DNA of 21,432 nt from JBDSTZ01 sp039927975 (GCA_039927975.1 JBDSTZ010000512.1:1-21432), one strand, 5' to 3'; counted from the first letter of the stretch, positions 1 to 7,843 are shown. Notes: generated by a model from the sequence alone, not told the origin. Numbers and translations: made by a program.

Positions 1-1
1 A

Positions 2-820
2 AAAGTCGCCGAGCTGCAAGACTTCGTGCGCCGCTTCGCCGCCAACAAGTCCAAGGCGCGCCAGGCCACATCGCGCGCCAAGCAGATCGACAAGATCAAG
101 GTCGACGACATCAAGCCATCGTCGCGCGCCTATCCTTTCGTGCGTTTCGAAGGCGAGAAGAAATTGCACCGCCTGGCGGTGGAAGTCGAGGGCATCTCGA
201 AGAAATACGACCGCCAGCTGTTCAAAAACTTCAGCATCATGGTCGAGGCGGGCGAGCGGGTTGCCATCATTGGCGCCAACGGCGCCGGTAAAACCACCTT
301 GCTGCGTTCGATCGGTGGCGACCTGTGCGGCTTGCACGCCGACACCGGCCGCGTCAAGTGGGCCGAGAACGCCAACGTTGGCTACATGCCGCAGGATCCT
401 ACCGAAGAGTTCGCCGGCAACGAGGTGCTGACCGACTGGATGGGCAAGTGGACCAAGGAAGGCGACGACGACCAGGCCGTCCGTTCGATCCTGGGACGCC
501 TGCTGTTCGGCGGCGACGATGTCAAGAAGACGGTGCAAGTGCTGTCCGGTGGCGAGAAGGGCCGCATGATATACGGCAAGCTGATGCTGGGCCGTCACAA
601 TGTCATGCTACTCGACGAGCCGACCAACCACATGGACATGGAATCGATCGAGTCGCTCAATATCGCGCTGGAAAAATACCAGGGCACGCTGATCTTCGTG
701 TCGCACGACCGCGAGTTCGTGTCCTCGCTGGCGACCCGGGTGCTGGAGATCAAGGAAAACGAGATCGTCGACTTCCAGGGCAATTACGAGGATTACCTGA
801 AGAGCCAGGGAATCGATTGA
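2..820 (+). CDS. ybiT: ABC-F family ATPase, YbiT-type (5' truncated)
   Basis: This is the C-terminal half of a duplicated-ATPase ABC-F protein. The reading frame is open from base 2, so the gene begins upstream of the window; the GTG at 26 is an internal Val codon. The visible part starts in the charged inter-domain linker and continues into the second nucleotide-binding domain: Walker A GANGAGKTT (about 272-298), signature LSGGEKGRM (about 542), Walker B VMLLDEPTNHMD (about 601) and the H-loop SHDREF. The linker, the phrase GDDDQAVRSILGRLLF and the ending GNYEDYLKSQGID resemble E. coli YbiT closely from memory. ABC-F proteins have no membrane domain and act on ribosomes as translation factors; the exact role of YbiT is less settled. 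A GC-rich hairpin follows the stop, and nadA starts 75 bases later on the same strand. Confidence 0.93.
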   Translation, partial: KVAELQDFVRRFAANKSKARQATSRAKQIDKIKVDDIKPSSRAYPFVRFEGEKKLHRLAVEVEGISKKYDRQLFKNFSIMVEAGERVAIIGANGAGKTTLLRSIGGDLCGLHADTGRVKWAENANVGYMPQDPTEEFAGNEVLTDWMGKWTKEGDDDQAVRSILGRLLFGGDDVKKTVQVLSGGEKGRMIYGKLMLGRHNVMLLDEPTNHMDMESIESLNIALEKYQGTLIFVSHDREFVSSLATRVLEIKENEIVDFQGNYEDYLKSQGID

Positions 821-830
821 TGGAAAGCCT

Positions 831-859
831 GCGCCGTTTCCGCCGGTCGGGAACGGCGC
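831..859 (+). other. GC-rich hairpin between ybiT and nadA
   Basis: An 11-bp stem (831-841 with 849-859; one G-U pair) closes a 7-base loop. It lies 11 bases after the ybiT stop and 36 bases before the nadA start. No clear T-run follows, only TTTT about 14 bases on, so it is not a textbook intrinsic terminator. It could weaken read-through or stabilise the 3' end of the ybiT transcript. Confidence 0.5.
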
Positions 860-895
860 TGCCGACTGCACAGTTTTCGGCAATGTGAGATATTA

Positions 896-2035
896 ATGTC
901 CATGAATACATTCCCTATTAAAACGGTCGAATACGACCACCCGCGCCAGGGCTTGAGCTGCACCGCCGAAGCGTGGGCGCGTACACCTGCGACCCCGAGC
1001 GCGGCTGAAAAAGCCGAGCTTAAAACCCGCATCAAGCGCTTGCTCAAGGAGCGCGAAGCGGTGCTGGTGGCGCACTATTACGTCGACGCTGAATTGCAGG
1101 ACCTGGCCGAGGAAACCGGCGGCTGCGTTTCCGATTCGCTCGAAATGGCGCGCTTCGGCCGCGATCACGCGGCGAAAACGCTGGTGGTGGCCGGCGTGCG
1201 CTTCATGGGCGAGACCGCCAAGATTCTTAGTCCCGACAAGCGCATCCTGATGCCCGACCTGGACGCCACCTGTTCGCTCGACCTCGGCTGTCCGGCCGAC
1301 GAATTCACCGCCTTCTGCGACGCCCATCCTGACCGCACGGTGGTGGTGTATGCCAACACCAGCGCGGCTGTGAAGGCGCGCGCGGACTGGATGGTGACCT
1401 CGTCGATCGGCCTCGACATCGTGGCCCACCTGCATGCCCAGGGCAAAAAGATCCTGTGGGCGCCGGACCGCCATCTGGGTTCCTACATTCAGAAGCAGAC
1501 CGGCGCCGACATGTTGCTGTGGCAGGGTTCCTGCCTGGTGCACGACGAGTTCAAGAGCGTCGAACTCGAACTGCTGATGGCCGAGCATCCGCTGGCCAAG
1601 GTGCTGGTGCATCCGGAATCGCCGGCCAGTGTAGTGGCCCTGGCCGATGTGGTCGGCTCGACTACCCAATTGATCAATGCCGCGCAGAACATGGCGGCGA
1701 CAACCTTCATCGTCGCCACCGACAACGGCATTCTGCACAAGATGCGGCTGGCCGCGCCCGGCAAACATTTCATCGAAGCGCCGACCGCCGGCAACAGCGC
1801 CACTTGCAAGAGTTGCGCGCACTGCCCGTGGATGGCCATGAACGGCTTGCAGAATCTGGCCGACGTGCTGGAAAACGGCGGCAACGAGATCCATGTTGAC
1901 CCGGCCATCGGCAAGCTCGCCGTGCGTTCGATCGACCGCATGCTTGACTTTGCGGCGGCAAAAAAAGCCAAGGCCTTGCCGACGGGCGAGCTGGCAACAG
2001 AAGCGACATTGTTTTCAGGAGTAGGCCCGGCATGA
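896..2035 (+). CDS. nadA: Quinolinate synthase A
   Basis: NadA condenses iminoaspartate with dihydroxyacetone phosphate to quinolinate, the second step of de novo NAD synthesis, in the cytoplasm using a [4Fe-4S] cluster. The 379-residue protein shows the family signatures VAHYYVDAELQDLAEETGG (about 58-76), ATCSLD with Cys126, QGSCLVHDEF with Cys213, and the C-terminal ATCKSCAHCPWM with Cys304, Cys307 and Cys310. The likely cluster ligands are Cys126, Cys213 and one Cys of the last motif. Length fits the longer proteobacterial NadA with its N-terminal extension. The ATG at 896 is chosen; a second Met two codons later (902) is possible, and the ribosome site is weak (GTGAGA). The stop overlaps nadC by 4 bp, implying translational coupling. 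nadB, the preceding pathway enzyme, is about 4 kb away on the other strand. Confidence 0.97.
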   Translation: MSMNTFPIKTVEYDHPRQGLSCTAEAWARTPATPSAAEKAELKTRIKRLLKEREAVLVAHYYVDAELQDLAEETGGCVSDSLEMARFGRDHAAKTLVVAGVRFMGETAKILSPDKRILMPDLDATCSLDLGCPADEFTAFCDAHPDRTVVVYANTSAAVKARADWMVTSSIGLDIVAHLHAQGKKILWAPDRHLGSYIQKQTGADMLLWQGSCLVHDEFKSVELELLMAEHPLAKVLVHPESPASVVALADVVGSTTQLINAAQNMAATTFIVATDNGILHKMRLAAPGKHFIEAPTAGNSATCKSCAHCPWMAMNGLQNLADVLENGGNEIHVDPAIGKLAVRSIDRMLDFAAAKKAKALPTGELATEATLFSGVGPA

Positions 2036-2898
2036 GTAATTTGCGTAATCCATACGACCGTTTTGACGAGGCGCTGCAATCGGCGTTTGAAAGCAATTTG
2101 CTGGCCGCCTTGCTGGAGGACGTGGGCAGCGGCGATCTGACCGGGCAACTGGTGCCGGCCGATACGCTCGTGAAGGCGCGCGTGATCGTGCGTGAAGACG
2201 CGGTGCTGTGCGGCGCGCCCTGGTTCACCGGCGTGATGCTCGCGCTCGACCACAATACTTATATCGACTGGCAGTACGCGGAAGGCGACCTGATGCGCGC
2301 CGGCAGCGTGGTTTGCAGTATTCACGCCTCGCCGCGTTCCTTGCTCACGGCCGAGCGCGCAGCGCTCAATTTCATGCAGATGATGTCGGGCGTGGCGACG
2401 GCGACGCGCAAGTTTGTGGAGGTGGTGGCCGGCACCAAGGCGGTCATTCTCGATACCCGCAAGACTTTGCCCGGTCTGCGCCAGGCGCAGAAATACGCCG
2501 TGCGAGTCGGCGGCGGGCAGAATCAGCGCATGGCCTTGTATGACGGCATCCTGATCAAGGAGAACCATATCGCGGCGGCCGGCGGTGTGCGCGCCGCGCT
2601 TGAAGCGGCCAAGGCAGTCGGCGGCACGGCGCCGGTGCAGATCGAGGTCGAGACGCTGGATCAGCTGAGCGAAGCGCTCGATGCGGGCGCGGTGTCGGTG
2701 TTGCTGGATAATTTCGATCTGGCGACGATGCGCAAGGCGGTCGAGCTGACGGCCGGGCGCGCGCTGCTGGAAGCGTCGGGCGGCGTTAATCTCGACAGCG
2801 TGCGCGCCATCGCAGAAACCGGCGTCGACCGAATCTCGATCGGCAGCCTGACCAAGGATGTGCAGGCGACCGATTATTCGCTGCGGATTGTTGATTAG
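2032..2898 (+). CDS. nadC: Nicotinate-nucleotide pyrophosphorylase (quinolinate phosphoribosyltransferase)
   Basis: NadC converts quinolinate and PRPP to nicotinate mononucleotide, CO2 and pyrophosphate, the third de novo NAD step. The 288-residue product has the expected length and motifs: LLEDVGSGDLT near the N-terminus, ERAALNFMQMMSG in the mid part, the substrate-binding DTRKTLPGLRQAQKYAV followed by GGGQNQRMALYDGILIKENH, and barrel strands IEVETLDQ, VSVLLDNF, EASGGVNLDS and DRISIGSLT. Its ATG overlaps the nadA stop as ATGA, with AGGAG at 2017-2021 inside nadA, so the two are almost certainly one translation-coupled unit. The gene runs convergent to the hydrolase gene, with a hairpin repeat in the 163 bases between them. 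Confidence 0.97.
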   Translation: MSNLRNPYDRFDEALQSAFESNLLAALLEDVGSGDLTGQLVPADTLVKARVIVREDAVLCGAPWFTGVMLALDHNTYIDWQYAEGDLMRAGSVVCSIHASPRSLLTAERAALNFMQMMSGVATATRKFVEVVAGTKAVILDTRKTLPGLRQAQKYAVRVGGGQNQRMALYDGILIKENHIAAAGGVRAALEAAKAVGGTAPVQIEVETLDQLSEALDAGAVSVLLDNFDLATMRKAVELTAGRALLEASGGVNLDSVRAIAETGVDRISIGSLTKDVQATDYSLRIVD

Positions 2899-2942
2899 GT
2901 CCGGTCGCGTCGTTATTGCATAGCTGACCTTCGGCGGTGTGA

Positions 2943-2962
2943 ATTCCCGCCTGCGCGGGAAT
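2943..2962. repeat. REP-like dispersed palindrome, possible bidirectional terminator
   Basis: An 8-bp perfect stem (2943-2950 with 2955-2962) with a 4-base loop has the core TTCCCGC-CTGC-GCGGGAA, followed by TGACGT. This is the widely dispersed proteobacterial repeat whose reverse strand translates as VIPAQAGI. It lies between the convergent stops of nadC and the hydrolase gene, where such elements are often found and where it could end or stabilise both transcripts. The rest of 2899-3061 shows nothing I can name. Confidence 0.7.
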
Positions 2963-3061
2963 GACGTGCTGTTGCCGCAGGGCGCTGTCGCGCACCAGGT
3001 TCAGGCTGTGCGGAAGGCGAGGTGCTAACCACTACACCCTATCCTTCATCGCGCTGACCGG

Positions 3062-4084
3062 CTACACGCCGCTTTCGCGCGCTTCCGCCGGCACTTCTGT
3101 CGGCAAGTGCAGGAAGTCGGTTTGCGCCGCCAAGGCGTCGACCACGGCCAGTATCTGGTCAGGCCGGGCGTAGTGGGTCATGTGGCCGACGCCGGGATGC
3201 AGGCGCAGGTCGCTATTGTCGATGTCCTCGTGCAGACGCACCGCGTTGTGGTTGGTATCGACCACTTCGTCACCAAGCCCGGCCACAATCTTGACCGGCA
3301 CTTTCAATTCCTTGTAACGACGCGACAGCGCAATGGCCGACGGCACCATCAAGGCCACCTCGGCCGCGCTGGCGCGCAGCTGCGAGGGACGCAGCATCAT
3401 CCACACCGGCAAGCGATCGAAGCTCTCCGCCACCGGCATCGGCCGGAAACTCTTCTTGACGACGCCCCGCCACATCAGCCTTCCCAGCAGGGGCGAGACG
3501 GTGTAGCGCATCAGGTCGCCGACGATGGGAATCGCCGGCGCCGACATCATCGGCACGTCGAGGCGCAAGCTGCCGAAGTAATAGCCCGACAGTAGCACCA
3601 GGCCCTTGACGGTCTCGGGAAACGCCAGGCCCATCGACAGCGCCACCATGGTGCCCCAGGAATGGCCGAGCACGATGGCTTGCTCGACGCCGAGTTTTTC
3701 CAGCGCGGCGTGCAGCAACTTGGCCTGGGCCATCGGCGTCCACACTGTGGTGCGCGGGCGCTCGCTGTAACCGAAGCCGGGGCGGTCGAAGGCGATGACG
3801 CGGTAGTGCGCGGCGGCGCGATCGGAGAAGCCGCTGGTCTGGAAGTCGTCGGCATTCAAGCCGTTGCCGTGCAGGAGCACCAGAACCGGGCCCTCGCCAC
3901 GATCGTGGTAGTGCAGCTTGACGCCGTCTACCTCGACAAACTTGCCGGTCGGCGGGTGCTGGCGTTCGATCTGCCTGGTCTTGGTGCGCACGTATAAATA
4001 GGAGGCGGCCAGGCCGGCCGCGGCGATCAGGGCGGGGGTGCGCCATCGGCTGGCGTTGGAAGTTGAAATCAGACTGTTCGACAA
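3062..4084 (-). CDS. Alpha/beta hydrolase with N-terminal membrane anchor
   Basis: A 340-residue alpha/beta-fold hydrolase. Visible features are a hydrophobic stretch at about 17-32 preceded by Arg residues, suggesting an N-terminal anchor; the oxyanion-region motif HGNG (72-75); strand and turn FDRPGFGYSE (99-108); the nucleophile elbow GHSWG with Ser142; a late acidic position in GLGDEVVD; and a likely catalytic His in GVGHMTHY. These support a Ser-Asp-His hydrolase, but the substrate cannot be told; esterases, epoxide hydrolases and haloperoxidase-like proteins share this pattern. The start is TTG at 4084, chosen for a strong AAGGAG (complement of 4091-4096) six bases upstream; no early in-frame ATG exists. 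It lies 75 bases downstream of the sirtuin gene on the same strand and could be co-transcribed with it. Confidence 0.88.
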   Translation of the reverse strand: MSNSLISTSNASRWRTPALIAAAGLAASYLYVRTKTRQIERQHPPTGKFVEVDGVKLHYHDRGEGPVLVLLHGNGLNADDFQTSGFSDRAAAHYRVIAFDRPGFGYSERPRTTVWTPMAQAKLLHAALEKLGVEQAIVLGHSWGTMVALSMGLAFPETVKGLVLLSGYYFGSLRLDVPMMSAPAIPIVGDLMRYTVSPLLGRLMWRGVVKKSFRPMPVAESFDRLPVWMMLRPSQLRASAAEVALMVPSAIALSRRYKELKVPVKIVAGLGDEVVDTNHNAVRLHEDIDNSDLRLHPGVGHMTHYARPDQILAVVDALAAQTDFLHLPTEVPAEARESGV

Positions 4085-4159
4085 GACGTTCTCCTTAAGG
4101 TGGCAACAACTTAAGTGCGGACAGGCGAGGGCGCTCGCGCCGTCGCCATCGATATTCGC

Positions 4160-5029
4160 TTACAGGTGCTGACGCAGGCTTTGATCGAGCTGGGTGCACA
4201 CCGACGGCAGCACCCGTTCGGCCGATTCGGCGATCTTGAGGCCGATCAGCCCGTCGGCTCGGGTCTTGCCGAGATTGACGAGGGCGATCGGCTTGCCCGC
4301 TTCGGCCGCCGCGCGGCAAAAACGGAATCCGGAATACACCATCAGCGAGGAACCGATGACCAGCAACGCGTCCGCGCGGTCGAGGTCGGCGAACGCCTGC
4401 TCGGTGCGGTCGGGCGCCACGCCGTCGCCAAAGAACACGACGTCGGGCTTGAGCACGCCGGCGCAGTAGATGCATTTGGGCACACGAAAGTATTCGAGCG
4501 CGGCCGGTTCGAGATGGGCGTCGCCGTCGGGCGCGGGCGCTGCGTGGGCGCCCTGCATGTGCGGATTGCACTCTTGAAGCAGGGTCTGGATGAAGGCGCG
4601 CGTAAAGCGCGAGCGGCATTCGAGGCAGCGGACGTAATGGATGTTGCCGTGCAGTTCAAGCACCCGCTCGCTGCCGGCCTGCTGGTGCAATCCATCGACG
4701 TTCTGGGTGATCACGGCCGACAGTTTGCCGCGCGCTTCGAGGTGGGCGATGGCGCGGTGGCCGGCGTTCGAGCGGGCGTTGGCCAGAGTCGGCCAGCCGA
4801 CCATGCTGCGCGCCCAGTAACGGCGGCGCACCGCGTCGGACTTGCGGAACTCCGGCCCCTGGATCGGGTCGCGCCCGCGGCGCACGCCATCACGGTCGCG
4901 GTAGTCGGGAATGCCCGATGCTGTGCTCACGCCGGCGCCAGTGAGCGCCAGGACATTGTCGTGGCGCGCGAGAAAGTCGGCGAGCTGGCTGGCCTGGTAT
5001 TCGGTGTCGGTGCTGGCGGGTTCGGTCAT
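4160..5029 (-). CDS. Sir2-family NAD-dependent protein deacylase, class II-like
   Basis: Sirtuins remove acyl groups from lysines using NAD+, releasing nicotinamide. The 289-residue protein carries the Rossmann-fold entry GAGVSTASGIPDYRD (31-45), QNVDGLH (109-115), the catalytic His127 in ELHGN, two zinc-binding Cys pairs (Cys135/Cys138 and Cys186/Cys189), GVLKPDVVFFGDGV, and the NAD-binding VIGSSLMVYSGFRF. The YRDRDG and GVLKPDVVFFGD wording resembles the SIRT4-like class II of bacteria more than E. coli CobB, which is why no symbol is given. The roughly 47-residue insertion between the zinc pairs is typical of this class. The start is the ATG at 5029, with a weak GAGA ribosome site. It sits among NAD biosynthesis genes, though a functional link is inference. 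Confidence 0.93.
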   Translation of the reverse strand: MTEPASTDTEYQASQLADFLARHDNVLALTGAGVSTASGIPDYRDRDGVRRGRDPIQGPEFRKSDAVRRRYWARSMVGWPTLANARSNAGHRAIAHLEARGKLSAVITQNVDGLHQQAGSERVLELHGNIHYVRCLECRSRFTRAFIQTLLQECNPHMQGAHAAPAPDGDAHLEPAALEYFRVPKCIYCAGVLKPDVVFFGDGVAPDRTEQAFADLDRADALLVIGSSLMVYSGFRFCRAAAEAGKPIALVNLGKTRADGLIGLKIAESAERVLPSVCTQLDQSLRQHL

Positions 5030-5095
5030 TGTGAATCTCTGCGTCTGACAGGGAATCGTACCACTATCGACGCAGCGCGCTGTGTGCGTTCGGCC

Positions 5096-5995
5096 TCACA
5101 AGCGCGATGAAAATGCGATGCCGCCGACGATCATGGCGAAGGCCAGCGCGTGGTAGACGTGCGGCATTTCGCCCAGGAACGCTGAAGACATGACCGCCGT
5201 AAACAAGGGTGTCAGGTTGGTAAAGAAAGCGCCGACCGCCGGGCCGGCGCGCTGCACGCCGGCGCCCCAGCAGCGAAACGCGATGATGGCCGGGCCGATC
5301 GCGACGTACAGCAGGGCCACGATCACGGTCGGACTCCAATGGATGTCCGGGGCGGCGCCGCGCGACTCAACCGCGGCAAATAGGCCCGACCACATCACGC
5401 CATATAACACCTGGGCGAACAGGTAGGCGGCCCAATCGGCGCGCACCGCCGCCGGCTCCTTGGCCTGGGTGAGCAGCCAGCTGTAGAACGACCAGGCGAT
5501 GGTCGCAAGGATCATGTAGAGGTCGCCGGCGACCAGGCGCATCGCCAGCAGTTGCTGCCACTCGCCGCGCGAGAGCACCAGCAGCACCCCAGCGATGGAC
5601 AGCGCGGCACCGATCAGCTGCTTGCGGTGCACGCGCGCGCCGAAGAACAAATAGCCGACCAGCAGCATCCAGACCGGCATGCCGGAGGCGACCAGGGTCA
5701 CGTTGATCGGCGTCGAGCTTTGCAGCGCCAGGTATTGCAGGGAATTGTAGAGGCCAATGCCGGTCAGGCCGAGCAGGCTGTAGCGGCGCCAGTTGCTCCA
5801 CAGGCCGTTTTGCGGACGCAGCATGGCGCGTCCGAGCGGCAGCAGGATCAACAGCGCGATCGACCAGCGCAGCAGATTGAGCGTCATCGGCGGCACCGCG
5901 TCGCGCACCAGGCGTCCGACGATGGCGTTGCCGGCCCACAGCAGCGGAGCCAGGGTCAGCAGCAGGGCGGTGGATAAAGTGAGTTTGCGGTTCAT
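5096..5995 (-). CDS. EamA/DMT superfamily permease
   Basis: A roughly 299-residue, very hydrophobic protein with about ten predicted membrane segments, made of two repeated EamA halves: the first begins APLLWAGNAIVGRLVRD, the second ATIAWSFYSWLLTQ. The ends of both halves carry the usual PxxxxL/FLGE-type signature, here NLTPLFTAVMSSAFLGE near the C-terminus. DMT proteins export amino acids, metabolites or drugs; the substrate is not visible. The start is placed at the ATG at 5995; a TTG two codons upstream (6001) is possible. Neither has a clear ribosome site, and the start lies only 11 bases after the T-run of the nadB terminator, leaving little room for a separate promoter, so expression may depend on read-through. 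The sirtuin gene follows (its start is at 5029). Confidence 0.9.
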   Translation of the reverse strand: MNRKLTLSTALLLTLAPLLWAGNAIVGRLVRDAVPPMTLNLLRWSIALLILLPLGRAMLRPQNGLWSNWRRYSLLGLTGIGLYNSLQYLALQSSTPINVTLVASGMPVWMLLVGYLFFGARVHRKQLIGAALSIAGVLLVLSRGEWQQLLAMRLVAGDLYMILATIAWSFYSWLLTQAKEPAAVRADWAAYLFAQVLYGVMWSGLFAAVESRGAAPDIHWSPTVIVALLYVAIGPAIIAFRCWGAGVQRAGPAVGAFFTNLTPLFTAVMSSAFLGEMPHVYHALAFAMIVGGIAFSSRL

Positions 5996-6006
5996 GGGCA
6001 AGCGTC

Positions 6007-6033
6007 AAAAAAACCCGCGTGGCGGCGGGCTTT
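6007..6033 (-). terminator. Intrinsic terminator downstream of nadB
   Basis: Read on the minus strand: AAA, then GCCCGC, a six-base loop CGCCAC, GCGGGT, and seven Ts in all. The stem has five G-C pairs, one G-U and flanking A-U pairs, directly followed by the T-run (6007-6013). This is a textbook rho-independent terminator, 42 bases beyond the nadB stop. It should separate nadB from the downstream permease gene. Confidence 0.88.
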
Positions 6034-6074
6034 CATGGTACGGCAAACGGCGGCACCCGGAGCGCGTGCCGGCA

Positions 6075-7709
6075 TCAGCGGCGCGGCGGCGTCAGCACGC
6101 TCGGCAGCGCTTTCGGCAAGGTTTCCGGGTAGTCGCGGCTAAAGTGCAGGCCGCGGCTTTCATGGCGCGACAGCGCGCTGTTGACGATCAGCGCGGCGAC
6201 GTCGACCAGGTTGCGCAGCTCGAGCAGGTCGTGGGTGATGCGGAAGTTGCGGTAGTACTCGTCGATCTCTTCCTTGAGCAGGGCAATGCGGTGCTGCGCC
6301 CGTTCGAGCCGCTTGGTGGTGCGCACGATGCCGACATAGTTCCACATGAAGCGGCGCAGCTCGTCCCAGTTGTGGGCGATGACGACTTCCTCGTCGGCGT
6401 TGGTGACGCGGCTCTCGTCCCACGCCGGCAGGCTCTGGGTGGCGCGCGCGGGCTGGGACGCGATGTCGTGGGCGGCCGCGCGGCCGACCACCAGGCATTC
6501 GAGCAGTGAATTGCTGGCCAGCCGGTTGGCGCCGTGCAAGCCGGTGCAGGCGGTTTCGCCGACCGCGTACAGGCCGGCGATGTCGGTGCGCCCGAGCAGG
6601 TCGGTAACGATGCCGCCGCAAGTGAAGTGCACGGCCGGCACCACCGGAATCGGTTCCTTGGTGATGTCGATGCCCAGCTCCAGGCAGCGCGCGTAAATGG
6701 TCGGGAAGTGCTCCTTGAGGAATTCCGGACTCTGGTGGCTGATGTCGAGATTGACGTAGTCGAGACCGCGCTTTTTCATCTCGAAGTCGATCGCGCGGGC
6801 GACCACGTCGCGCGGCGCCAGTTCACCGCGCTCATCATGCATCGGCATGAAGCGGGTGCCGGCGGCGGCGCCGGCTTCGCGCGGCAGCAGCAGGCGACCG
6901 CCCTCGCCGCGGATCGCTTCGGTGATCAGGAAGGATTTGGCGTACGGGTGGTACAGGCAGGTCGGGTGGAACTGGATGAACTCCATGTTCGAGACGCGGC
7001 AGCCGGCGCGCCAGGCCATCGCGATGCCGTCGCCGGTGGCGGTGTCGGGATTGGTGGTGTACAGGTAGACCTTGCCGGCGCCGCCGGTGGCCAGCACGGT
7101 GTGGCCGGCTTCGAAGGTGAGCACCTTGCCGCTGTTGACGTCCTGTACGTACAGGCCGTAGCAGCGCGGCTGGCCGGGCGCGTGCGGCGCGCCGCCATGC
7201 ACCGCGCTCGACTTGGCGAACAGCTTGTCGGAGGTGATGACGTCGATCGCGCAGTGCTGTTCGAACAGCGTGATGTTCGAATGCGCGCGCACCTTCTGTT
7301 CGAGCGTGACCTGGACCGCGTGGCCGGTGGCGTCGGCCGCGTGGATGATGCGGCGCTGGCTATGGCCGCCCTCGCGCGTCAGGTGGAAGCCCAGTTCGGC
7401 GGTCGGGTCGCGGGTGAAGGGCACGCCTTGCTCGATCAGCCATTCGATCGCTTCCGGGCCGTGCTCGATGATGTAGCGGGTGGCCGGCTCGTCGCACAGG
7501 CCGGCGCCGGCGACCAGGGTGTCGTCGATGTGTTCGGCGAAGCTGTCGCCCGAATCGAGCACCGCGGCGATGCCGCCCTGGGCCCAGTTGCTGGCGCCGT
7601 CGAGCAGGGCGCGCTTGGAAATGATGGCCACGGTGCGCGTTTGCGCCAGATGGAGGGCGACTGAGAGGCCGGCGAGGCCGCTGCCGACGATGGCGACGTC
7701 AAATTTCAT
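6075..7709 (-). CDS. nadB: L-aspartate oxidase
   Basis: NadB oxidises L-aspartate to iminoaspartate with FAD, the first step of de novo NAD synthesis, feeding NadA. The product of 544 residues matches the usual length (about 540). Visible signatures are the FAD dinucleotide motif VAIVGSGLAGLS at the N-terminus, ASNWAQGGIAAV, the fumarate-reductase-like HLTREGGHSQRRIIHAAD, EFIQFHPT, TEAIRGEGG, ELAPRDVVARAI, HFTCGG and HGANRLASNSLLE near the FAD site, and the C-terminal helical domain ending in SRGLHFSRDYP. The start is placed at the ATG at 7709, where family homology begins; the frame stays open to a GTG at 7751 but the extra 14 residues do not resemble the family. No good ribosome site is seen at 7709, so the start is slightly uncertain. 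It is divergent from the exopolysaccharide locus. Confidence 0.95.
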   Translation of the reverse strand: MKFDVAIVGSGLAGLSVALHLAQTRTVAIISKRALLDGASNWAQGGIAAVLDSGDSFAEHIDDTLVAGAGLCDEPATRYIIEHGPEAIEWLIEQGVPFTRDPTAELGFHLTREGGHSQRRIIHAADATGHAVQVTLEQKVRAHSNITLFEQHCAIDVITSDKLFAKSSAVHGGAPHAPGQPRCYGLYVQDVNSGKVLTFEAGHTVLATGGAGKVYLYTTNPDTATGDGIAMAWRAGCRVSNMEFIQFHPTCLYHPYAKSFLITEAIRGEGGRLLLPREAGAAAGTRFMPMHDERGELAPRDVVARAIDFEMKKRGLDYVNLDISHQSPEFLKEHFPTIYARCLELGIDITKEPIPVVPAVHFTCGGIVTDLLGRTDIAGLYAVGETACTGLHGANRLASNSLLECLVVGRAAAHDIASQPARATQSLPAWDESRVTNADEEVVIAHNWDELRRFMWNYVGIVRTTKRLERAQHRIALLKEEIDEYYRNFRITHDLLELRNLVDVAALIVNSALSRHESRGLHFSRDYPETLPKALPSVLTPPRR

Positions 7710-7790
7710 GGAATGTGGGAATGCAGTAAATAATTTGTACAGAGGCATCACTATAGACTATTTGCCCAGCGCACGCCCGTCCCGCGTGAA

Positions 7791-7843
7791 ATGGCCGGGC
7801 TCGCTTGTTGCCAGTCAATGCCGGCGGCAACAAGCTCGGCCAT
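7791..7843. repeat. Large interrupted inverted repeat upstream of the sugar transferase gene
   Basis: Outer arms ATGGCCG (7791-7797) and CGGCCAT (7837-7843) pair perfectly. Inner arms GCTTGTTGCC (7803-7812) and GGCAACAAGC (7826-7835) also pair perfectly, with a 13-base loop and a small asymmetric internal bulge. It lies in the 193-base divergent region between nadB and the priming transferase gene, 59 bases before the GTG start of the latter. It may be an operator, a 5'-leader hairpin, or both. Confidence 0.65.
7797..7811 (+). promoter_or_regulatory. Candidate sigma-54 (-24/-12) promoter for the EPS block
   Basis: GGGCTC, five bases, then TTGC matches TGGCAC-N5-TTGC at 8 of 10 positions and keeps the invariant GG and GC exactly ten bases apart. 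The predicted start would be near 7823, about 80 bases before the coding start at 7903. The second gene downstream encodes a sigma-54 activator of the PrsR type, which makes such a promoter plausible. It overlaps the left arms of the inverted repeat. It is a weak-to-moderate match found by eye only. Confidence 0.35.

Noticed and set aside
893..1894. Long antisense frame opposite nadA, with similar ones opposite prsR, nadB and the fused glycosyltransferase.
   Set aside because: They are His/Arg/Ala/Gly-rich low-complexity translations typical of the reverse strand of high-GC genes, with no recognisable domains.
3010..3040. Reverse strand resembles a tRNA D-arm (GTGTAGTGGTTAGCAC).
   Set aside because: A 3-bp D-stem can be drawn, but no anticodon stem pairs, no T-arm GGTTCGA follows and no acceptor stem closes, so there is no tRNA gene.
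7752..7757. TATAGT as a -10 element for nadB on the minus strand.
   Set aside because: No acceptable -35 hexamer lies 16-18 bases upstream, so the promoter call is too weak to list.
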